Below, in pieces: positions 60,552-64,000 of a DNA stretch of 64,000 bases. The notes under the pieces are model-generated. The model saw nothing but the letters and a program-made list of their open reading frames with translations, was not told the DNA's origin and made no database searches. The stretch is from an uncultured Lachnospiraceae bacterium (lineage in GTDB: Bacteria; Bacillota; Clostridia; Lachnospirales; Lachnospiraceae). The stretch is taken from assembly GCA_900544445.1 (NCBI GenBank), contig UQVK01000009.1, positions 5,881 through 69,880 of the forward strand, read 5' to 3'. The position numbers and the translations under genes were made by a program. The stretch's first letter is position 1; every line of letters starts with the position of its first letter.

Positions 60552-63047
60552 CTAAAGCATGATCACCTGTGGTTTTGCATTCCACGCCTTTATCTGAAGG
60601 CGTTTTCCGTGAATATTTCCTTTTTCAAAATACAGACAGCAGTTTTTCCGGCTGCCGGCATTCAGGCAGAACGCATTATCTGAAAAGAATACATCCTCAT
60701 CCTGAACAGACAGCATGACGTCCTGCACATAACTGTCTGTTTCCACAATGACAAGAACTCTGTTATCCCCCGCCTCCGAAACAGAAATCTTCAACTCTGC
60801 CTCCGGCATCTGCACCCGATTAAAATCCCCTATCTGAAGCGGCATGAAACGGTTTTCCAGTTTTCTTCCATCCATTTCCAGCTCCACATAGATAAAGGCT
60901 TTCTCAGGTTCCAGCTGATCCACTGTCTTCCGATCAATCAACATCAGCCTCGTTGCTGCATCTGCTTCTATCTCTGCTTTCGCTCCCTTCTGCCAAAGCA
61001 CTTCTCCTCCCCAGGAAAATGCAGATACAGTCAGTTCGCCCGAATATCCTCTCAGTGTCTCATTACATCCGTATACTCCCAAGCCTTCTGCTTCCTCGCG
61101 AAAGGCAAGGATCACATCCTCATAGGCTCTCTTCGCATAATAGTAAGCCAGCTTCGGCCGCCGCATGAAATCAATCGCAGACATCATCGTGGGGAAAAGC
61201 ATATTCTCCCGATTCGGAGCAATCGGATCGTTAAATTTCCAGTACAGAGATCCCCCGCAAACCCCTTTCAGGGAACGCAAATATTCAATCCAGTATTTCA
61301 ATGCCTGTGCATGCGTATACTGAGTCAGATAGATAATCTCTTCTTCTGTTCCCTTCTCTCCGACTTCTGCCATCCAGGACAATTCTCCCAGCCATGGATT
61401 TCTGGATAAATCCAGCTTTTCGCCAAAGAAATTGAAAACATAATAAGACTCTTCCACAGGGAGGCTGCTGAATCCATATTCACTCATAAACCTCGGTTCG
61501 AATTCCAGCAGCTTCTTATAATAGTACTCACTTTCCCGATCAAAACGGGTAAGATATACATGCATATCCCCCTGCAGCGGAGAATTGGGATCATCTCCGC
61601 CTTCTTCCTCTTCATATGGGCTGCAGGGTGAACTGACCAGAAACGGTCTGTACGGATCTTCCTTCTTAACCGCATTTTGAATGCCTACCCGATTCACCCG
61701 ATTCTCCCGGAAATGCTCCTGAAGGTCATACCACCAGTACGCCTGGTCCAATTCGTTATCCGCAGACCACATCACCAGAGACGGTCTGTTGTAATACCAG
61801 TCTATTACCTCTGCCGCTTCCTCTTCAACCTCCTTCAGGAATTCATCATTCTGGGGAAAAATACCACAGGCAAGCATAAAATCCTGAAAAATCATAATTC
61901 CATTTTTATCGCACAGGTCAAAGAAATAGTCCGGTTCACAGATACCACCGCCCCATACCCGAAGCATACTCAGGTTGGATTCACAAATCCTCTTTATATA
62001 AAAATCGTAGTCTTCTTTTCTTATTTCACTGTACACACAATTTAACGGCACCCAGTTGGCTCCTCTCACAAAAAGAGGCCTTCCGTTTATCTCCAGAAGG
62101 AACTGTCTTCCTCCCCGCTCCATCTTTTCCTGATGGAGAACCACTGTCCGGATACCAAAATTCAGCGTCCGTTCATCTACCTTGCATCCATTTTCATACA
62201 AAATGACAGCAACCTCGTACAACGCAGCTTCTCCATACGGCCGCGGCCACCATAAATGCGGTTCAGGAATCACGATTTCCATTTTACCCAGATCTGCATT
62301 TTTTCTGGCAACCAGTTCATTTTTCCAGAAAAACAGAATTTCCGCTTCCAGCCTTCCATTTTCATTTTTGTATGTCTGCGCCGAAACATCCGCTTCCAAA
62401 ATTGCTCTGCCATCCTCAATACGTACTGTTCTGAAATGAACCTTTTTCAGAACAGCATGTGATCTGCTGTCCAGATATATCCCTTTCCAGATTCCTGTCG
62501 TCAGACAATGCCCACAAAAATCCCATCCCCAGTTCATCTGAGATTTTCTCAGAAGCATCCTGGTTGTATCGTCTTCCGGATAGATTCCCGTTCGATCTAT
62601 CCCCTCTGTGCTTTTTACCGGCGAAAGAATTTTTATAGCCAGCGTATTATTACCGCCATAATTCAGCAGTCCCCCCACATCAAACCGGTATATCCGGAAC
62701 ATATTTCTGGTTTTTCCCACACATGTTCCATTCAGCCATATTTCCGCTAACGTATCTACGCCTTCCAGACAAAGCGTATTTTCCTTTTCCTGAAGCTCTT
62801 CCTCACAGTAAAAGTCCTTTACAAAAAGCCAATCGCTTTCATCGATCCATCTTTCACCGTCAAGATTTTTCCCCAGATAGTACCCGTCAATCAGCCCATA
62901 CTGCCTCAGGGCCGTCCGCACATCACCGGGAACCTGGATATCAAGATATCCCGCCGGATAAAAATCGTCCTGAAACACAAATGAAATATCTGTTCCAAAA
63001 TCCAGTCTTTTCAGCTTATAATTGCCATTCAGCCCCATCCTTTTCAT
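60552..63047 (-). CDS. GH2 beta-mannosidase
   Basis: 831 residues from the ATG at 63047 with GGAGG 5 nt upstream; no signal peptide. N-terminal sandwich domain 'VPGDVRTALRQYGLIDGYYLGKNLDGERWIDESDWLFVKDF' and 'LCLEGVDTLAEIWLNGTCVGKTRNMFRIYRFDV' are typical of the beta-mannosidase branch. The acid/base Glu is in 'MWSADNELDQAYWWYD' and the nucleophile Glu in 'RFMSEYGFSSLP'. 'RVWGGGICEPDYFFDLCDKNGIMIFQDFMLACGIFP' is the barrel core. Cleaves terminal beta-mannose, such as the Man-beta-1,4-GlcNAc of N-glycan cores. Downstream of the binding-protein gene. Confidence 0.93.
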   Translation of the reverse strand: MKRMGLNGNYKLKRLDFGTDISFVFQDDFYPAGYLDIQVPGDVRTALRQYGLIDGYYLGKNLDGERWIDESDWLFVKDFYCEEELQEKENTLCLEGVDTLAEIWLNGTCVGKTRNMFRIYRFDVGGLLNYGGNNTLAIKILSPVKSTEGIDRTGIYPEDDTTRMLLRKSQMNWGWDFCGHCLTTGIWKGIYLDSRSHAVLKKVHFRTVRIEDGRAILEADVSAQTYKNENGRLEAEILFFWKNELVARKNADLGKMEIVIPEPHLWWPRPYGEAALYEVAVILYENGCKVDERTLNFGIRTVVLHQEKMERGGRQFLLEINGRPLFVRGANWVPLNCVYSEIRKEDYDFYIKRICESNLSMLRVWGGGICEPDYFFDLCDKNGIMIFQDFMLACGIFPQNDEFLKEVEEEAAEVIDWYYNRPSLVMWSADNELDQAYWWYDLQEHFRENRVNRVGIQNAVKKEDPYRPFLVSSPCSPYEEEEGGDDPNSPLQGDMHVYLTRFDRESEYYYKKLLEFEPRFMSEYGFSSLPVEESYYVFNFFGEKLDLSRNPWLGELSWMAEVGEKGTEEEIIYLTQYTHAQALKYWIEYLRSLKGVCGGSLYWKFNDPIAPNRENMLFPTMMSAIDFMRRPKLAYYYAKRAYEDVILAFREEAEGLGVYGCNETLRGYSGELTVSAFSWGGEVLWQKGAKAEIEADAATRLMLIDRKTVDQLEPEKAFIYVELEMDGRKLENRFMPLQIGDFNRVQMPEAELKISVSEAGDNRVLVIVETDSYVQDVMLSVQDEDVFFSDNAFCLNAGSRKNCCLYFEKGNIHGKRLQIKAWNAKPQVIML

Positions 63048-63060
63048 TTTTCCCTCCAAA

Positions 63061-63094
63061 ACAGGGGAAACTATAAAGAAATAGTTTCCCCTGT
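63061..63094 (-). terminator. Attenuator-like hairpin between binding protein and GH2 genes
   Basis: 14-bp perfect stem ACAGGGGAAACTAT / ATAGTTTCCCCTGT with a 6-nt loop, then TTTT on the minus strand, running into the GH2 ribosome-binding site. It would let the binding protein be made in excess over the enzymes. Confidence 0.75.
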
Positions 63095-63117
63095 GATTCT
63101 ATCTCCTGACGTTCTGT

Positions 63118-64000
63118 TTAGTTCTGCGCTGCCAGATGTTCATCAAGCTGTCTCTGATACTCTTCAATAACCGCATCAATTCCTGCCGCTTTCAAATTGG
63201 CCAGAGCGCTTTCATATCCCTCTTCGTAGGAAATAATACCCAGCTTAATTGGATACACGCTCGCTTCCACCTGTGCAAGGCAGTTCGCATATTCATTTGA
63301 CACATTTGATGGATCGAATACAAAGTTCAGCACGACACTGTTTTCTGCGTCCGGCTTCTCAACGCCCATAATCTCAATGAATTTATCGAACGTTCCCACT
63401 TCATAACGCTCATATTCCATATTTCCGATCATCCAGTCCGCATTAAACTCAAAATCAGGAATCAGCTTCTTATACAGGCCTTCTCCTCCATCTTCCCAGG
63501 TCAGTCCCTCTACTCCATAAACCACCAGGTCATAATTCTCCTGAGAAGAATACATCCATTCCATAAATTTCACAGCTTCTGCAGGATGCGTGCTGGTGGA
63601 AGATACTGCCGTATCGTTTCTGAAAGACATGGGCCGGAATGAAGGTGCATCAGGATTCAGATAAATAGTATCCAGTGATGAACCAGGAATTCTTTCCTGC
63701 CAGACTTCTTCTGTTCCCCAAAGCTGGCAACCGTCAACCCAGATAAAATCACCCGTCAGCATGGTATCCCAGGTAGAGAATGACGGAGACAACACGTCAT
63801 CCGGAATATATCCTCTTTCATAGCAGGTATGGAAAAAGTCCGCCGTCTGCTTAAATTCGTCCGTTTCAATCCAATTCTTCACATTACCTTCCTGATCAAT
63901 ATAGATCAAATCATTCTGTACTGTAAACGGATAAGTATCCAGGGTCAGGTTAAACTTATAAACTGTTATTCCAACCAGACGCCTTCCGGCGCCCTTTTTT
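63118..64000 (-). CDS. Carbohydrate-type extracellular solute-binding protein, DUF3502 C-terminus (N-terminus outside window)
   Basis: The frame is open to the right edge (~293 residues visible, continuing upstream of an internal TTG at 63909); the signal peptide lies outside. 'YPFTVQNDLIYIDQEGNVKNWIETDEFKQTADFFHTCYERGYIPDDVL', 'STSTHPAEAVKFMEWMYSSQENYDLVVYGVEG', and the end 'ANLKAAGIDAVIEEYQRQLDEHLAAQ' fit LplA-like binding proteins with a DUF3502 end. It should deliver oligosaccharides to an ABC permease encoded further upstream. Same operon as GH2, GH20 and GH125, so the ligand is probably an N-glycan-derived sugar. Confidence 0.88.
   Translation of the reverse strand, partial: KKGAGRRLVGITVYKFNLTLDTYPFTVQNDLIYIDQEGNVKNWIETDEFKQTADFFHTCYERGYIPDDVLSPSFSTWDTMLTGDFIWVDGCQLWGTEEVWQERIPGSSLDTIYLNPDAPSFRPMSFRNDTAVSSTSTHPAEAVKFMEWMYSSQENYDLVVYGVEGLTWEDGGEGLYKKLIPDFEFNADWMIGNMEYERYEVGTFDKFIEIMGVEKPDAENSVVLNFVFDPSNVSNEYANCLAQVEASVYPIKLGIISYEEGYESALANLKAAGIDAVIEEYQRQLDEHLAAQN

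Overview
The window looks like the chromosome of a spore-forming, anaerobic Lachnospiraceae-type Firmicute (Clostridia). The evidence is a butyrate-pathway operon in the order thl-crt-hbd-bcd-etfB, a GerA-family germination protein, a SleB-type cell-wall hydrolase, a DUF6145 gene, AGGAGG ribosome-binding sites, several TTG/GTG starts, and sigma-A promoters of the TTGACA-N17-TATAAT kind. There is no CRISPR array, transposase or tRNA/rRNA gene that I can recognise.

Layout. 1-4.7 kb: acetyl-CoA to butyryl-CoA operon (minus strand) with one strong promoter and a Rex-like box. 4.8-10.6 kb: a GNAT/Eis-like acetyltransferase, a membrane protein with an LprI-like C-terminus, and a MarR-PPOX-S66 peptidase operon with palindromic operators. 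10.6-18.7 kb: an M20 amidohydrolase and a complete Dpp/Opp peptide transporter. Its promoter is fused back-to-back, through one palindrome, to the promoter of a lone C39-like peptidase. 18.8-23.4 kb: an operon of an atypical sirtuin, a probable (alpha/alpha)6 glycosidase and a GH123/DUF4091 protein. 23.5-43.8 kb: the translation/transcription core (tuf, fusA, rpsG, rpsL, rpoC, rpoB, rplL, rplJ, rplA, rplK, nusG, secE, rpmG). It is interrupted by a coiled-coil gene, a CapA-like gene and a gerA-like gene, and carries an L10 leader and a 193-bp repeat-like element. 43.9-57.3 kb: a phosphopantetheinyl transferase, a biotin-dependent carboxyltransferase, an XRE regulator with UDP-galactopyranose mutase, a housekeeping run (argF-birA-DUF6145-coaX-dusB-hypothetical-greA), nfeD-SPFH, and the SleB-type hydrolase. 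57.4-64 kb: an operon of a sugar-binding lipoprotein (partial), GH2 beta-mannosidase, GH20 beta-hexosaminidase and GH125 alpha-mannosidase. This is a set suited to trimming N-glycan cores.

How it fits together. Central genes make butyryl-CoA and drive growth. The accessory loci (two glycosidase operons, peptide importer plus peptidase) point to a gut commensal that feeds on host or dietary glycans and peptides. The most unusual points are: the shared palindromic promoter of the peptide importer and the C39 protein; the sirtuin-glycosidase operon; the N-glycan cluster; a textbook sigma-G promoter on the lone gerA gene; a duplicated 3' end of fusA; a ~45-residue insertion in the carboxyltransferase with a FabT-like box in its leader; and the terminal-inverted-repeat element upstream of the rplJ promoter. 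Functions are from motif recognition only; no database search was run.
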